The notes under the pieces: model-generated | Databases searched by the model: none | Seen by the model: only the letters and a program-made list of their open reading frames with translations | What the model was told of the DNA's origin: nothing | Made by a program: the position numbers and the translations under genes | Assembly: GCA_902506565.1 (NCBI GenBank) | Contig: LR732703.1 | Span: 2,590,125 to 2,654,124, forward strand | DNA: 64,000 nt | Reading direction: 5' to 3' | DNA from: Burkholderiales bacterium 8X | GTDB taxonomy: Bacteria; Pseudomonadota; Gammaproteobacteria; Burkholderiales; Burkholderiaceae_C | Shown here: positions 44,591 through 52,908 of the stretch, one piece after another | Layout of the letters: every line of letters starts with the position of its first letter | Numbering within the stretch: position 1 is the first letter of the stretch

Positions 44591-44596
44591 ATTCTA
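44591..44596 (-). promoter_or_regulatory. possible -10 box of the thrS operon
   Basis: TAGAAT on the minus strand, 50 bases before the leader peptide ATG. The -35 region is not convincing. Confidence 0.4.
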
Positions 44597-44645
44597 GCGT
44601 CGGAGACACTCACGTGCATGCTTCGCGCCGGCAGGTCCCGGAACG

Positions 44646-44677
44646 GAAAAAGCCCCGCGGATCGCTCTCGCGGGGCC
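44646..44677 (-). terminator. terminator of aceA
   Basis: On the minus strand GCCCCGCG-agagcgat-CGCGGGGC is followed by TTTTT, about 45 bases after the aceA stop. It separates aceA from the thrS leader. Confidence 0.85.
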
Positions 44678-44721
44678 TTCTTTGCATCACACGGCAGGCC
44701 GGCGACGCTTCGCTGGAGCGA

Positions 44722-46041
44722 TCAGTGGAACTGCTCTTCTTCGGTCGAACCCGTCAGTGCGGTCACGCTCGACTTGCCTCCCTGGATCACCGTGGTGACA
44801 TCGTCGAAGTAACCCGTGCCGACTTCCTGCTGGTGCGACACGAACGAGTAGCCGCGGTCGCGTGCCGCGAATTCGGGTTCTTGCACCTTCTCGACATAGG
44901 CCGACATGCCGCGGGCAACATAGTCTTGCGCCAGGTCGAACATGTTGAACCACATCGAGTGGATGCCGGCCAGCGTGATGAACTGGTATTTGTAGCCCAT
45001 CGCGCCCAATTCCTTCTGGAACTTGGCGATGGTCTGGTCGTCCAGGTTCTTCTTCCAGTTGAACGAGGGCGAGCAGTTGTAGGCGAGCATCTTGCCGGGA
45101 TGAACCTTGTGCACCGCCTCCGCGAACTTGCGGGCGAACTCGAGGTCAGGCGTGCCGGTTTCGCACCACACCAGGTCGGCGTAATGCGCATAAGCGATCG
45201 CCCGGCTGATGGCCTGGTCGATGCCCTTCTTGGTCTTGTAGAAGCCTTCGGCGGTCCGCTCGCCGGTCAGGAAGGGCTTGTCGTTCTCGTCGTAGTCGCT
45301 GGTCAGGAGGTCGGCCGCCTCGGCATCGGTGCGGGCGATGACCAGGGTCGGGGTTCCGCAGACATCGGCTGCCATGCGCGCCGCGATCAGCTTCTGCACC
45401 GCTTCGGTCGTCGGCACGAGCACCTTGCCGCCCATGTGGCCGCACTTCTTGACCGACGCGAGCTGGTCCTCGAAGTGCACGCCGGCTGCGCCGGCGCGGA
45501 TCATCGCCTTCATCAGCTCGAAGCCGTTCAGCACGCCGCCGAATCCGGCTTCGGCGTCCGCGACGATCGGCGCGAAGTAGTCGACGTAGCCCTTGTCGCC
45601 CGGGTTCATTCCCTTGGACCACTGGATCTCGTCGGCACGGCGGAAGGTGTTGTTGATGCGTTCGACCACCGTCGGCACCGAATCCACGGGATAAAGCGAC
45701 TGGTCGGGATACATCGCGGCATAGCTGTTGTTGTCGGCGGCAACCTGCCAACCAGAGAGATAGATCGCCTTGATGCCGGCCTTGACCTGCTGCATCGCCT
45801 GGCCGCCGGTCAGCGCGCCGAGGCAATTGACGTAGGGCTCGTTGTTGACCAGGCCCCACAGCTTTTCGGCGCCACGACGAGCGATCGTGTGCTCGATCGG
45901 GAACGAGCCGCGCAGGCGAACCACGTCGGCTGCGCTGTAGCTGCGCTTGATGCCTTTCCAGCGCGGATTGGTCGACCAGTCTTTTTCGAGGGCGGCGACT
46001 TGCTGCTCGCGGCTGAGTTGTTCGGTGATGGCTTGTGGCAT
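44722..46041 (-). CDS. aceA: isocitrate lyase
   Basis: A 439-residue isocitrate lyase, the first glyoxylate-shunt enzyme. The catalytic KKCGH is at residues 198-202 with nucleophile Cys200; [18 protein letters not shown] and [23 protein letters not shown] are also present. The ATG at 46041 is preceded by AGGAGT. Malate synthase is not adjacent. It is a single-gene unit with a terminator downstream and a promoter-overlapping palindrome upstream. It permits growth on acetate or fatty acids, and on stored hydroxybutyrate. Confidence 0.96.
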   Translation of the reverse strand: MPQAITEQLSREQQVAALEKDWSTNPRWKGIKRSYSAADVVRLRGSFPIEHTIARRGAEKLWGLVNNEPYVNCLGALTGGQAMQQVKAGIKAIYLSGWQVAADNNSYAAMYPDQSLYPVDSVPTVVERINNTFRRADEIQWSKGMNPGDKGYVDYFAPIVADAEAGFGGVLNGFELMKAMIRAGAAGVHFEDQLASVKKCGHMGGKVLVPTTEAVQKLIAARMAADVCGTPTLVIARTDAEAADLLTSDYDENDKPFLTGERTAEGFYKTKKGIDQAISRAIAYAHYADLVWCETGTPDLEFARKFAEAVHKVHPGKMLAYNCSPSFNWKKNLDDQTIAKFQKELGAMGYKYQFITLAGIHSMWFNMFDLAQDYVARGMSAYVEKVQEPEFAARDRGYSFVSHQQEVGTGYFDDVTTVIQGGKSSVTALTGSTEEEQFH

Positions 46042-46110
46042 GGGGACTCCTGAGTGATTGAACGATCGGCGCGATGGCCTTGTCCCGACTGTACGCCGTG
46101 AAAGACTCTT

Positions 46111-46128
46111 ATGTCTTATATAAGACAT
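46111..46128. promoter_or_regulatory. perfect 18-bp palindromic operator upstream of aceA
   Basis: ATGTCTTATATAAGACAT is its own reverse complement. It contains the predicted aceA -10 box, so a dimeric protein bound here would block RNA polymerase. The shape resembles GntR/FadR-type operators, but the regulator is not encoded nearby. Confidence 0.7.
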
Positions 46129-46145
46129 CTTTTTGCGGTTAGCAA
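46117..46145 (-). promoter_or_regulatory. aceA promoter
   Basis: On the minus strand TTGCTA (46145-46140), a 17-base spacer and TATATA (46122-46117). Transcription would start near 46110, about 70 bases before the ATG. The -10 box lies in the middle of the palindrome. Confidence 0.6.
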
Positions 46146-46264
46146 AATCAACGACTTAGGCGAACTCTCCGCCATATGAAAAGCCATTTCCCATATCAAG
46201 AAAATATTCTGCAGCGCAGCAACCGCAAAGTTCGCATCATGAAACGTTATTCGCGATCCGAAAA

Positions 46265-46690
46265 TCAGATGCCAAGCAGCCAGTCGCCGCTTTCGATCTC
46301 AGCGCGATCCGCAATGTGGGCCGGATCGATCTCGTAGACGAGGCAGCGCTGCGTGATGGCTGCCGCCACTGTCTTAACCTCGACGTCCAGCCAGCGCTTC
46401 ACGTACTCGCCACTGCCGTCTTCCTCGATGCCTTCCAGCAAGTCGAGTTGCCGTTCGAGTTCGGCATCGATTCGGTAGACCTCGCCGACCACGAGGCCCG
46501 TGCCGACCAAGCGGACGCCCGGATAAGCCCCGAGGTGGAACATGCGACCGCTGATGGCCGCGGTCCCGACGAAGGTGGGCGCGGGTTCATAGCGGTTGAT
46601 GTCGTTGCTGCCGCCGCGGCGCAAGGTGCCATACACGAACACATGCCCTGCTCGGGCCGGGGCTTGCGGCATCATGCGATCGTCATCCAT
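46265..46690 (-). CDS. gamma-glutamylcyclotransferase-like (GGCT/AIG2 family) protein
   Basis: A 141-residue protein with the family hallmark VFVYGTLRRGGSND near the N-terminus and GEVYRIDAELERQLDLLEGIEE in the middle, where the catalytic glutamate region lies. Such proteins release 5-oxoproline from gamma-glutamyl amines or peptides; the exact substrate here is unknown. A second Met lies at residue 6. It diverges from the DMT transporter gene with only 12 bases between starts if both long forms are used. Confidence 0.85.
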   Translation of the reverse strand: MDDDRMMPQAPARAGHVFVYGTLRRGGSNDINRYEPAPTFVGTAAISGRMFHLGAYPGVRLVGTGLVVGEVYRIDAELERQLDLLEGIEEDGSGEYVKRWLDVEVKTVAAAITQRCLVYEIDPAHIADRAEIESGDWLLGI

Positions 46691-46702
46691 GAGCCCAGTC
46701 TA

Positions 46703-47707
46703 TTGAACTCTCCCGCTTCTTCTTCCGGCCACGCGTTGCCTCGCTGGATGGCCTACGGTTGTCTCGCGCTCAGCATGTCCCTGGTCGGCGGCTATGTCGC
46801 CCTCTCGAAGCCGCTGGTCGCCGCCTTTCCGGTGCTGCTCCTCGCGTGGCTCCGATTCGGCATCGCGGCGCTGGCCATGCCGCATTGGTTGGGCCGTCCG
46901 GCGGACGAGCCGCCGATGACCGCTCGCACCCGCCGGCTCGTGTTCCTCGAGTCCTTCCTCGGCAACTTCTTGTTCTCGGTGTGCATGCTCTTCGGCGTCA
47001 GCATGACGAGCGCCGTGTCGGCCGGCGTGATCATGGCTTCGATCCCGGCGCTGGTCGCGGTCGGAAGCTGGCTCTTTCTGCGCGAGCGCATCGGCGCACG
47101 GGTCGGCGCGGCGATCGCGTGCGCCATGCTCGGCATCGGTTTGCTCGCATGGGCACCGTCCGACGTGCAGGCCGTGCATGCGGGCGGATCGAACGAGGCA
47201 AATGCGATGCCGGGTTCGGCCTGGCTCGGCAATCTGCTGGTCTTCTGCGCCGTCATCTGCGAGGCGGCCTACGCCATCATCGGCAAGTCGCTCACCGGCC
47301 GGCTCGGGCCCAAGCGGATTTCGTCGCTGATCAACCTGTGGGGCTTCGTGCTGACCACGCCCTTCGGCATCTGGTTCGCCTGGCGCTTCGACTTCGCTTC
47401 GGTCTCTGTCGGGATCTGGGCCTTGCTGCTGGTCTATGCGCTCGCAGCCAGCATCTGGACCGTGTGGCTGTGGATGACGGGCCTGAAGAGCGTGCCCGCC
47501 GCGCGTGCGGGCGTCTTCACGGTGATGCTGCCGGTGAGTGCGGCGTCGGTCGGCGTGGCCGTTCTCGGCGAGTCGCTGTCGACGCTTCAGGTCGCCGCAT
47601 TCGGCTCCGCGTTGGCCGGCGTGGTGCTCGCCACGTGGCCCGCGCGGCGCGGCCCGATCGACGCGAGCTCTTCGCTCGATGGAAAAGAGCCTCGTTCTCT
47701 CCCCTGA
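46703..47707 (+). CDS. DMT-superfamily (EamA) transporter
   Basis: A membrane protein of 334 residues with ten predicted helices in two EamA repeats, beginning near MAYGCLALSMSLVGGYVALSK and ending with VLGESLSTLQVAAFGSALAGVVLA. EamA proteins move metabolites or amino acids outwards. The frame opens at TTG 46703; ATG at 46748 (319 residues) starts directly at the first helix and leaves more room for a promoter, so the start is unsettled. Confidence 0.82.
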   Translation: MNSPASSSGHALPRWMAYGCLALSMSLVGGYVALSKPLVAAFPVLLLAWLRFGIAALAMPHWLGRPADEPPMTARTRRLVFLESFLGNFLFSVCMLFGVSMTSAVSAGVIMASIPALVAVGSWLFLRERIGARVGAAIACAMLGIGLLAWAPSDVQAVHAGGSNEANAMPGSAWLGNLLVFCAVICEAAYAIIGKSLTGRLGPKRISSLINLWGFVLTTPFGIWFAWRFDFASVSVGIWALLLVYALAASIWTVWLWMTGLKSVPAARAGVFTVMLPVSAASVGVAVLGESLSTLQVAAFGSALAGVVLATWPARRGPIDASSSLDGKEPRSLP

Positions 47708-47745
47708 AAAAACAACATCCTCCAATGAAAAAAGCTTGTTTTCCC

Positions 47746-47774
47746 TTGGAAACGGGTTTCTTCTCCATTAGCAT
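47746..47774 (+). promoter_or_regulatory. possible promoter of the H1-like gene
   Basis: TTGGAA (47746-47751), a 17-base spacer and TAGCAT (47769-47774), about 65 bases before the start. Moderately convincing in this AT-richer stretch. Confidence 0.4.
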
Positions 47775-47839
47775 CCGCAGTGCCAGTGGAGACAACGCTT
47801 TTCATTGGTGAAAGTCTCAACCAAAAAAGGAAATCAACC

Positions 47840-48271
47840 ATGGCAACTGCAAAGAAGGCTCCGGCCAAGAAAGCTCCGGCTAAAAAGGCTGCTCCTGCAA
47901 AGAAGGCGGCTCCCGCCAAGAAGGCCGCTCCGGCCAAGAAGACTGCGCCCGCCAAGAAGGCCGCTGTCAAGACGGCTGCTCCTGCAAAGAAGGCCGCCGC
48001 CAAGAAGGCTCCCGCCAAGAAGCGCACGCCCAACGCCGCGTTCATGAAGGCACTCACCCCCAGCCCCGCATTGGCTGCCGTGGTGGGCTCCACGCCCCTG
48101 CCGCGTACCGCTGTCGTGAGCAAGCTGTGGGACTACATCAAGAAGAACAACCTTCAAGACAAGGCCAACAAGCGCAACATCAACGCCGACGCCAAGCTGA
48201 AGGAAATCTTCGGCAAGCCGCAGGTCTCGATGTTCGAACTCGCTTCGTTGATCGGCAAGCACGTCAAGTAA
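47840..48271 (+). CDS. histone H1-like protein with C-terminal SWIB domain
   Basis: A 143-residue basic protein. Residues about 1-68 are tandem AAPAKK/APAKKA units like eukaryotic H1 tails, then residues about 72-143 form a SWIB/MDM2-like domain: NAAFMKALTPSPALAAVVGS, VVSKLWDYIKKNN, KRNINADAKLKEIFGKPQVSMFEL. The tail should bind DNA without sequence preference. Burkholderiales often carry such proteins. AAAAAAGGA precedes the ATG, and a strong terminator follows. Confidence 0.9.
   Translation: MATAKKAPAKKAPAKKAAPAKKAAPAKKAAPAKKTAPAKKAAVKTAAPAKKAAAKKAPAKKRTPNAAFMKALTPSPALAAVVGSTPLPRTAVVSKLWDYIKKNNLQDKANKRNINADAKLKEIFGKPQVSMFELASLIGKHVK
47852..48022 (+). repeat. tandem coding repeat for AAPAKK units
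   Basis: Repeats of about 15-18 bases (GCTCCTGCAAAGAAGG and variants) encode the Lys/Ala/Pro tail. Copy number can be expected to differ between strains. Confidence 0.75.
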
Positions 48272-48321
48272 GCCAACGCCTGCAGCGCTCGCAAACCGCG
48301 AGCCCGCAGCGCGATTCGATC

Positions 48322-48349
48322 AAGCCGGCCTCAGCGCCGGCTTTTTTTT
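48322..48349 (+). terminator. terminator of the H1-like gene
   Basis: AAGCCGGC-ctcagc-GCCGGCTT followed by T8, about 50 bases after the stop. It also lies before the 3' end of the converging TPP enzyme gene. Confidence 0.88.
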
Positions 48350-48386
48350 GCCTGGGTGAAGCTGGCCGAGCTGGCCGTTGTTGCGC

Positions 48387-50111
48387 TCAATCGGCTGCTT
48401 TGGCCTGCGCGGCGTTTCGAATGCTCGTGAGCGTGCCGCGCGTGGTGATGATCTCGGGGTCGAGCAGGATCTCGATCAAGGTGCCGCGATCCGCCTGCAA
48501 GGCCTGCTGCAGCGAGGCTTCGAACTCATCGACCGTCTGCACGCGCTCCGCCGCGTAGCCATAGGCGCGTGCGAGTGCGCAGAAGTCGGGGTTGTGCAAG
48601 GCGGTGCCGCTCACCCGCGCCGGATAGTCGCGCTCCTGGTGCATGCGGATGGTGCCGAACATGCCGTTGTTGAGCAGCAGGACGATGCTCTTGCCGCCAT
48701 GCTGGACGGCGGTCGCGAGCTCCTGGCCATTCATCAGGAAGTCGCCATCGCCGGCAATGGTGAAGGCGACCCGGCCGGCAGCGATGCTGGCCGCGATGCC
48801 GGCAGGCACGCCGTAGCCCATCGCGCCGCTGGTGGGCGCGAGCTGCGTCTTGAAGCCCTTGGCGAGCCCGTGATAGCGGAAGTAGCGGTGGACCCAGCTC
48901 GCGAAGTTGCCGGCACCGTTGGTGATGACGGCATCGCGCGGCAGGTAGCGCTGCAGCAGGCCGACCACGGCCGCGAGATCGATCGAGCCGCGCGGCGCCG
49001 CGCCACCCCGCCCTGCCAGGGGCTGCGGCTCCAGATAAGCCAGATAGTCGGCATGCCCCGCTTCGGTCCACGCCTCCCACGGAAGCTCCGGCGGAGGACT
49101 CAGCACCTCCAGGCTTCGCGCAGCCGCGCTCATGCCGGCATTGATGGCCAGGTCGGCCTGGTAGACCCGCTGGAGTTCCTCGGCGCTCGCATGGATATGC
49201 ACCAGCTTCTGCCTGGGCCGCGGCGCTTCGAGCAAGGTGTAGCCGCCGGTCGTCATCTCTCCGAGGCGCGGTCCGATCGCGACGACCAGATCGCTGTCCT
49301 TCACGCGTTGCGCCAGCGCCGGATTGATGCCGATGCCGACATCGCCGAGGTACTGCGGATGATGGTTGTCGAAGGTATCTTGAAAGCGGAACGCATTCGC
49401 CACCGGCAGCTTCCAGAGTTCGGCGAAGCGCTGCAGGGCCTGTGCGGATTGCGGCGTCCAGCCGCTTCCGCCCGCGATGACCAGCGGGCGCTCGGACCGG
49501 AGCAGCAATTCGCGCAGGGTCCGGAGCGCGCCAGGGTCGCTCCAGGGCTGCACCGCCTCGACACGGGCGAGCGGCCTCGCAGCCGTCTTCTGCCGCAGCA
49601 TGTCCTCGGGCAAGACCAGCACCACCGGACCGGGTCGACCGTTCATGGCGGTCGAGAAGGCACGCGCGATGTACTCGGGGATCCGGTCGGCATCGTCGAT
49701 GCGCTCGACCCGCTTGGCCATGCCCTTCGTGCTCGGGCCGAAGAACGCTGCGAAGTCGACCTCCTGGAAGGCCTCGCGATCCCTGAAGTCGCTGCCGACA
49801 TCACCGACGAACAGGATCATCGGCGTCGAATCCTGGAAGGCGGTGTGCACGCCGATCGACGCATTGGTGGCGCCCGGGCCACGCGTCACGAAGCAGATGC
49901 CGGGCCTTCCGGTGAGCTTGCCATGTGCCTCGGCCATGAAGGCCGCACCTCCTTCCTGTCGGTTGACGACGAAGCGCAGTCGGTCCCGGTAGGCATGGAA
50001 GCCGTCGAGCACCGCCAGGAAGCTCTCGCCCGGAACACCGAAGGCGACCTCGACGCCCTGCTCGGCCAGGCATTCGACGATCAGGTGTCCGGCGGTCTGT
50101 GCGGTGGTCAT
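48387..50111 (-). CDS. thiamine-diphosphate-dependent enzyme (acetolactate synthase-like large subunit)
   Basis: A 574-residue three-domain TPP enzyme. The activating glutamate lies in VVNRQEGGAAFMAEAHGKLTG, with GPGATNASIG at the pyrimidine domain, and the diphosphate motif is GDGDFLMNGQELATAVQ-like (GDGDF..LNNGM). The layout resembles acetolactate synthase, glyoxylate carboligase or 2-ketoacid decarboxylases. There is no small regulatory subunit nearby, so a catabolic role is more likely than valine synthesis. The start ATG 50111 begins with MTTAQTAGHLIVECL. It diverges from the FMN-riboswitch leader. Confidence 0.85.
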   Translation of the reverse strand: MTTAQTAGHLIVECLAEQGVEVAFGVPGESFLAVLDGFHAYRDRLRFVVNRQEGGAAFMAEAHGKLTGRPGICFVTRGPGATNASIGVHTAFQDSTPMILFVGDVGSDFRDREAFQEVDFAAFFGPSTKGMAKRVERIDDADRIPEYIARAFSTAMNGRPGPVVLVLPEDMLRQKTAARPLARVEAVQPWSDPGALRTLRELLLRSERPLVIAGGSGWTPQSAQALQRFAELWKLPVANAFRFQDTFDNHHPQYLGDVGIGINPALAQRVKDSDLVVAIGPRLGEMTTGGYTLLEAPRPRQKLVHIHASAEELQRVYQADLAINAGMSAAARSLEVLSPPPELPWEAWTEAGHADYLAYLEPQPLAGRGGAAPRGSIDLAAVVGLLQRYLPRDAVITNGAGNFASWVHRYFRYHGLAKGFKTQLAPTSGAMGYGVPAGIAASIAAGRVAFTIAGDGDFLMNGQELATAVQHGGKSIVLLLNNGMFGTIRMHQERDYPARVSGTALHNPDFCALARAYGYAAERVQTVDEFEASLQQALQADRGTLIEILLDPEIITTRGTLTSIRNAAQAKAAD

Positions 50112-50229
50112 GGATGGCTGCCTCTTTGCTTGCGTTTCGATGGCGGAATTATGGTGGGCAGGTTCTCGTGGACCCGTGCGGAAGAGCTGCATGGCACCGG
50201 CGCGACAAGCGCGAGGCGCCAAGCAATCC

Positions 50230-50235
50230 TAGAAT
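50230..50235 (+). promoter_or_regulatory. possible -10 box upstream of the FMN riboswitch
   Basis: TAGAAT lies about 35 bases before the riboswitch. No clear -35 box. Confidence 0.35.
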
Positions 50236-50267
50236 CCAACCGCCGCTTCGGTACGCCGGAGCGGCAA

Positions 50268-50431
50268 GCGTTCTCAGGGCGGGGTGCAACTCCCCACCGG
50301 CGGTGATGGCGAAGCGTGGCGACACCTTGGCACGAGCCCGCGAGCGCCCGCTGCGCCCCTGGTGCGGCGGGGTCAGCAGACCCGGTGCGATCCCGGGGCC
50401 GACGGTCACAGTCCGGATGAAAGAGAGCGCG
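50268..50431 (+). ncRNA. FMN riboswitch (RFN element)
   Basis: All conserved blocks are in order: TTCTCAGGGCGGGGTGCAA, CTCCCCACCGGCGGTGAT, CGCGAGCGCCCG, GGTCAGCAGACCCGGTG and CCGACGGTCACAGTCCGGATG ending AAGAGAGCG. It precedes ribH2 by about 90 bases. No U-rich terminator follows, so control is more likely at translation. Binding of FMN should lower ribH2 expression. Confidence 0.93.
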
Positions 50432-50521
50432 GCCCGGCTGTCGTCGTCGCCATCGCTTTCTTGCGAGCGCGCGGCCGTCGGGTACGTGCGCCCTGATTCA
50501 GGCAACCTACCAAGGACCACC

Positions 50522-51034
50522 ATGAGTCAGATCAACGACCTTCCCCTCTCCGCCATTGCAGCGCCCGGCCAGCCGAAGGCCGGCCGCATCGCCTTCGTCC
50601 AGGCGCAATGGCATTCGGACATCGTCCACCAGGCACGCGACGCCTTTCTCGCCGAGATCGAACGGCAAGGCATTTCGCGCGATGCCATCGACGTGATCGA
50701 CGTACCCGGCGCCTTCGAGATTCCGCTGCTCGCCAAGCGGCTCGCCCGTTCGGGCCGCTATGCCGCCATCGTGGGCTGCGCACTGGTGGTGGACGGCGGC
50801 ATCTACCGCCATGAATTCGTCGCGAGCACGGTGGTCGGCGCCCTGATGGACGTGCAGCTCGAGACCGACGTCCCGGTGCTTTCCGCAGTCCTCACGCCGC
50901 ATCATTTCCACGAGCACATCGAACATCGCAAGTACTTTCATCGCCATTTCGCGGTGAAGGGAACCGAGGTCGCCGAGGCCTGCATCAAGACCCTCGAGGG
51001 CCTGCAGCGGCTCGAAAGCCTGCTGGCACGCTAG
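50522..51034 (+). CDS. ribH: 6,7-dimethyl-8-ribityllumazine synthase, type II (RibH2)
   Basis: 170 residues. It matches the RibH2 (Brucella/Mesorhizobium type) rather than the common RibH1: FVQAQWHSDIV, DVPGAFEIPLLAKRLAR, VVDGGIYRHEFVA, VQLETDVPVLSAVLTPHHFHEH and FHRHFAVKGTEVA. It makes lumazine, the riboflavin precursor. RibH2 is decameric in Brucella, unlike icosahedral RibH1. A main rib operon is not in the window, so this is probably an extra copy. AAGGA lies 5 bases before the ATG. Confidence 0.92.
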   Translation: MSQINDLPLSAIAAPGQPKAGRIAFVQAQWHSDIVHQARDAFLAEIERQGISRDAIDVIDVPGAFEIPLLAKRLARSGRYAAIVGCALVVDGGIYRHEFVASTVVGALMDVQLETDVPVLSAVLTPHHFHEHIEHRKYFHRHFAVKGTEVAEACIKTLEGLQRLESLLAR

Positions 51035-51036
51035 CC

Positions 51037-51720
51037 ATGGCCGAGCCGAGCAACCGCTACACGCTCTACGGCGCGCCGGGCTCCGGCGCCGTGCCGGTGC
51101 ATGCCGCCCTGACCCTGATCGGCGAGCCGGTCGACGTGGTCGACGTGGCGCCCTGGGAAGGCGATTCCGAACGCGACAAGCTCGCATCGCTCAGCGCGAT
51201 GCGGCAGGCACCGGTGCTGGTGCTGCCCTCGGGCGAGGTGATGACAGAGAGCGCCGCGATCCTCGTCTGGCTCGGCGACCGCTACCCCGAGGCCCGGCTC
51301 GCGCCGCCGCCCGATCATCCGATGCGGGCCCAGTACCTGCGGTGGATGGTCTTCGTGCCCGCGGCGATCTACTCAATGTACTGGGTCCGCGACGTGCCTT
51401 CGCGCCTGGCGAGCGGCCCTGAGGCCGAGGCGCTGATCCTCGAACGAACCGCAGAGCGGGTGGCCGAATGCTGGCGGCTGATGGACGGCCAGCTGCCGCG
51501 CGGCACCCGCTACCTGCTGGGCGACGAGATCGGCATGCTCGACCTCTACGTGACCGTCGTGTCGCGCTGGACGCCGCGCCGGACCCGCTTCTACCGCGAG
51601 GCGCCACGGATGGCCGAAGTGGTGCGCCAGGTCGACGCCGATCCGAGGCTCGCCGCATTCTGGCAAGCGCGCTATCCCTTCAACGGTGCCTGGGAAGAGC
51701 TGGAAGACGTCGAAAGCTGA
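51037..51720 (+). CDS. glutathione S-transferase family protein
   Basis: A 227-residue GST-like protein with thioredoxin fold at the N-terminus (YTLYGAPGSGAVPVHAALTLIGE, then MRQAPVLVLPSGEVMTESAAILVWL with the ES glutathione contact) and a helical C-terminal half. The catalytic-type serine/tyrosine is in GAPGSGAV. The gene starts 2 bases after ribH. Its last 49 bases overlap the 3' end of the convergent MFS gene. Confidence 0.86.
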   Translation: MAEPSNRYTLYGAPGSGAVPVHAALTLIGEPVDVVDVAPWEGDSERDKLASLSAMRQAPVLVLPSGEVMTESAAILVWLGDRYPEARLAPPPDHPMRAQYLRWMVFVPAAIYSMYWVRDVPSRLASGPEAEALILERTAERVAECWRLMDGQLPRGTRYLLGDEIGMLDLYVTVVSRWTPRRTRFYREAPRMAEVVRQVDADPRLAAFWQARYPFNGAWEELEDVES

Positions 51721-52904
51721 GGCCTCGCGGCGCCTGCAACCGCCGGCAGGCACCACAGCGCCACGCAAGCCGACAGGCCGAGCACCGCCGAGATCCACAA
51801 CGCGCCGCCACCCCAGCGGTCGATGCCGAGGCCGAACAGGAACGGCGCCGCGGCTTGCACCAGCCGGGCGGGAATCATCAGCATGCCCTGCCGCTGGCCA
51901 TAACCCTCGGCGCCGAAAAAGAGCAGCGGCAAGGTGCCGATCGCGATCGTGAGGATGCCGTTGCCGGCGCCATGCAGCAGCACGAAAGCGGCTGCGCCAG
52001 GCGCAGCCAGCAGCCCGAGCGCCGCGGCGCCGAGCGGATGCGCAATGGCCGCGAGCCGGGCCGACAGCAGCGGATGAAAACGCTGCAGCACGCTGAACTC
52101 CAGCACCCGCCCGGCCACCTGCGCCGGCCCGACCAGCGCCGACAAGGACACCGCCAGCGCGAACGCGACGCCGGTCGCCTGCAAGACGCGCGGCAGGTGC
52201 GCTGCCATCGCGGTGCTGATGAACCACGTGACGGCGAAGACATAGGCGAGCGCCAGCGATGCCCGTCTTGCTTGGGCGGGCGCAAGGGATGCGCCGGACT
52301 CGGTCGGCGCCGGGCTCGCGGCTGCCGCCAGGCTGCGCTCGGCCTTCGGCAGGCAGGCGTTCAACGGCAGACCGAGCAACAGGTGCAGCCCGGCCCAGGC
52401 CATGCAGCATTCCCGCCAACCGTAGGCCGTTTCGAGCGCGGCCGACAGCGGCCAGCCGACCGTGCTGGCGAAGCCGCCGAACAAGGTGATGCCGGTGATC
52501 GCGCGCCGCGCCTGCTGGCCTTGCAGCCGCACCAGGGTGGCGAATGCAGCCTCGTACAAGCCGCTTCCCATTGCGACGCCGATCAGCGCCCAGGCCATGA
52601 ACAGGTGGGCGACCTGCGTGGCTTGTCCCAATGCGCAAAGGCCGGCCGCGAAGACCAGGTTGCTGCCGATCAGCACCGGTCGGCCGCCGAACCGATCGAT
52701 GGTGCGGCCGGCCAGCGGCCCGCAACCCGCGGCGACGATCAGCGCCAGCGAAAAAGCCGCGAAAACGGTGGACGGCGCGATGCCGAGATCGCGCGACATC
52801 GGCACCGCCAGCATCGCCGGCAGGTAGTACGACGATGCCCAGGCCAGCGTCTGGGCAAGCCCCAGCACCAGTACGGTGATCCAGGGCTTGCGCAGGACGG
52901 GCAT
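51672..52904 (-). CDS. MFS transporter
   Basis: A 410-residue major facilitator with 12 predicted helices. The loop 2-3 motif reads GRTIDRFGGRPVLIG (canonical G-x3-D-R-x-G-R-R/K). After helix 6 there is a cytoplasmic loop with an Ala/Ser-rich stretch. The substrate is unknown. It ends at 51672, inside the last codons of the GST gene on the other strand. It follows the TauE/SafE gene on the minus strand by 4 bases, with its ATG at 52904. Confidence 0.88.
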   Translation of the reverse strand: MPVLRKPWITVLVLGLAQTLAWASSYYLPAMLAVPMSRDLGIAPSTVFAAFSLALIVAAGCGPLAGRTIDRFGGRPVLIGSNLVFAAGLCALGQATQVAHLFMAWALIGVAMGSGLYEAAFATLVRLQGQQARRAITGITLFGGFASTVGWPLSAALETAYGWRECCMAWAGLHLLLGLPLNACLPKAERSLAAAASPAPTESGASLAPAQARRASLALAYVFAVTWFISTAMAAHLPRVLQATGVAFALAVSLSALVGPAQVAGRVLEFSVLQRFHPLLSARLAAIAHPLGAAALGLLAAPGAAAFVLLHGAGNGILTIAIGTLPLLFFGAEGYGQRQGMLMIPARLVQAAAPFLFGLGIDRWGGGALWISAVLGLSACVALWCLPAVAGAARPQLSTSSSSSQAPLKG

Positions 52905-52908
52905 GCGA

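Noticed and set aside
47725..47811. A 28-codon frame (starts MKKACFPLETG) before the H1-like gene
   Set aside because: It overlaps the likely promoter, has no ribosome-binding site and no conserved features.
51672..51720. The 49-base overlap of the GST and MFS genes as evidence that one of them is wrong
   Set aside because: Both proteins have conserved cores well outside the overlap, so a convergent overlap is more likely than a false gene.
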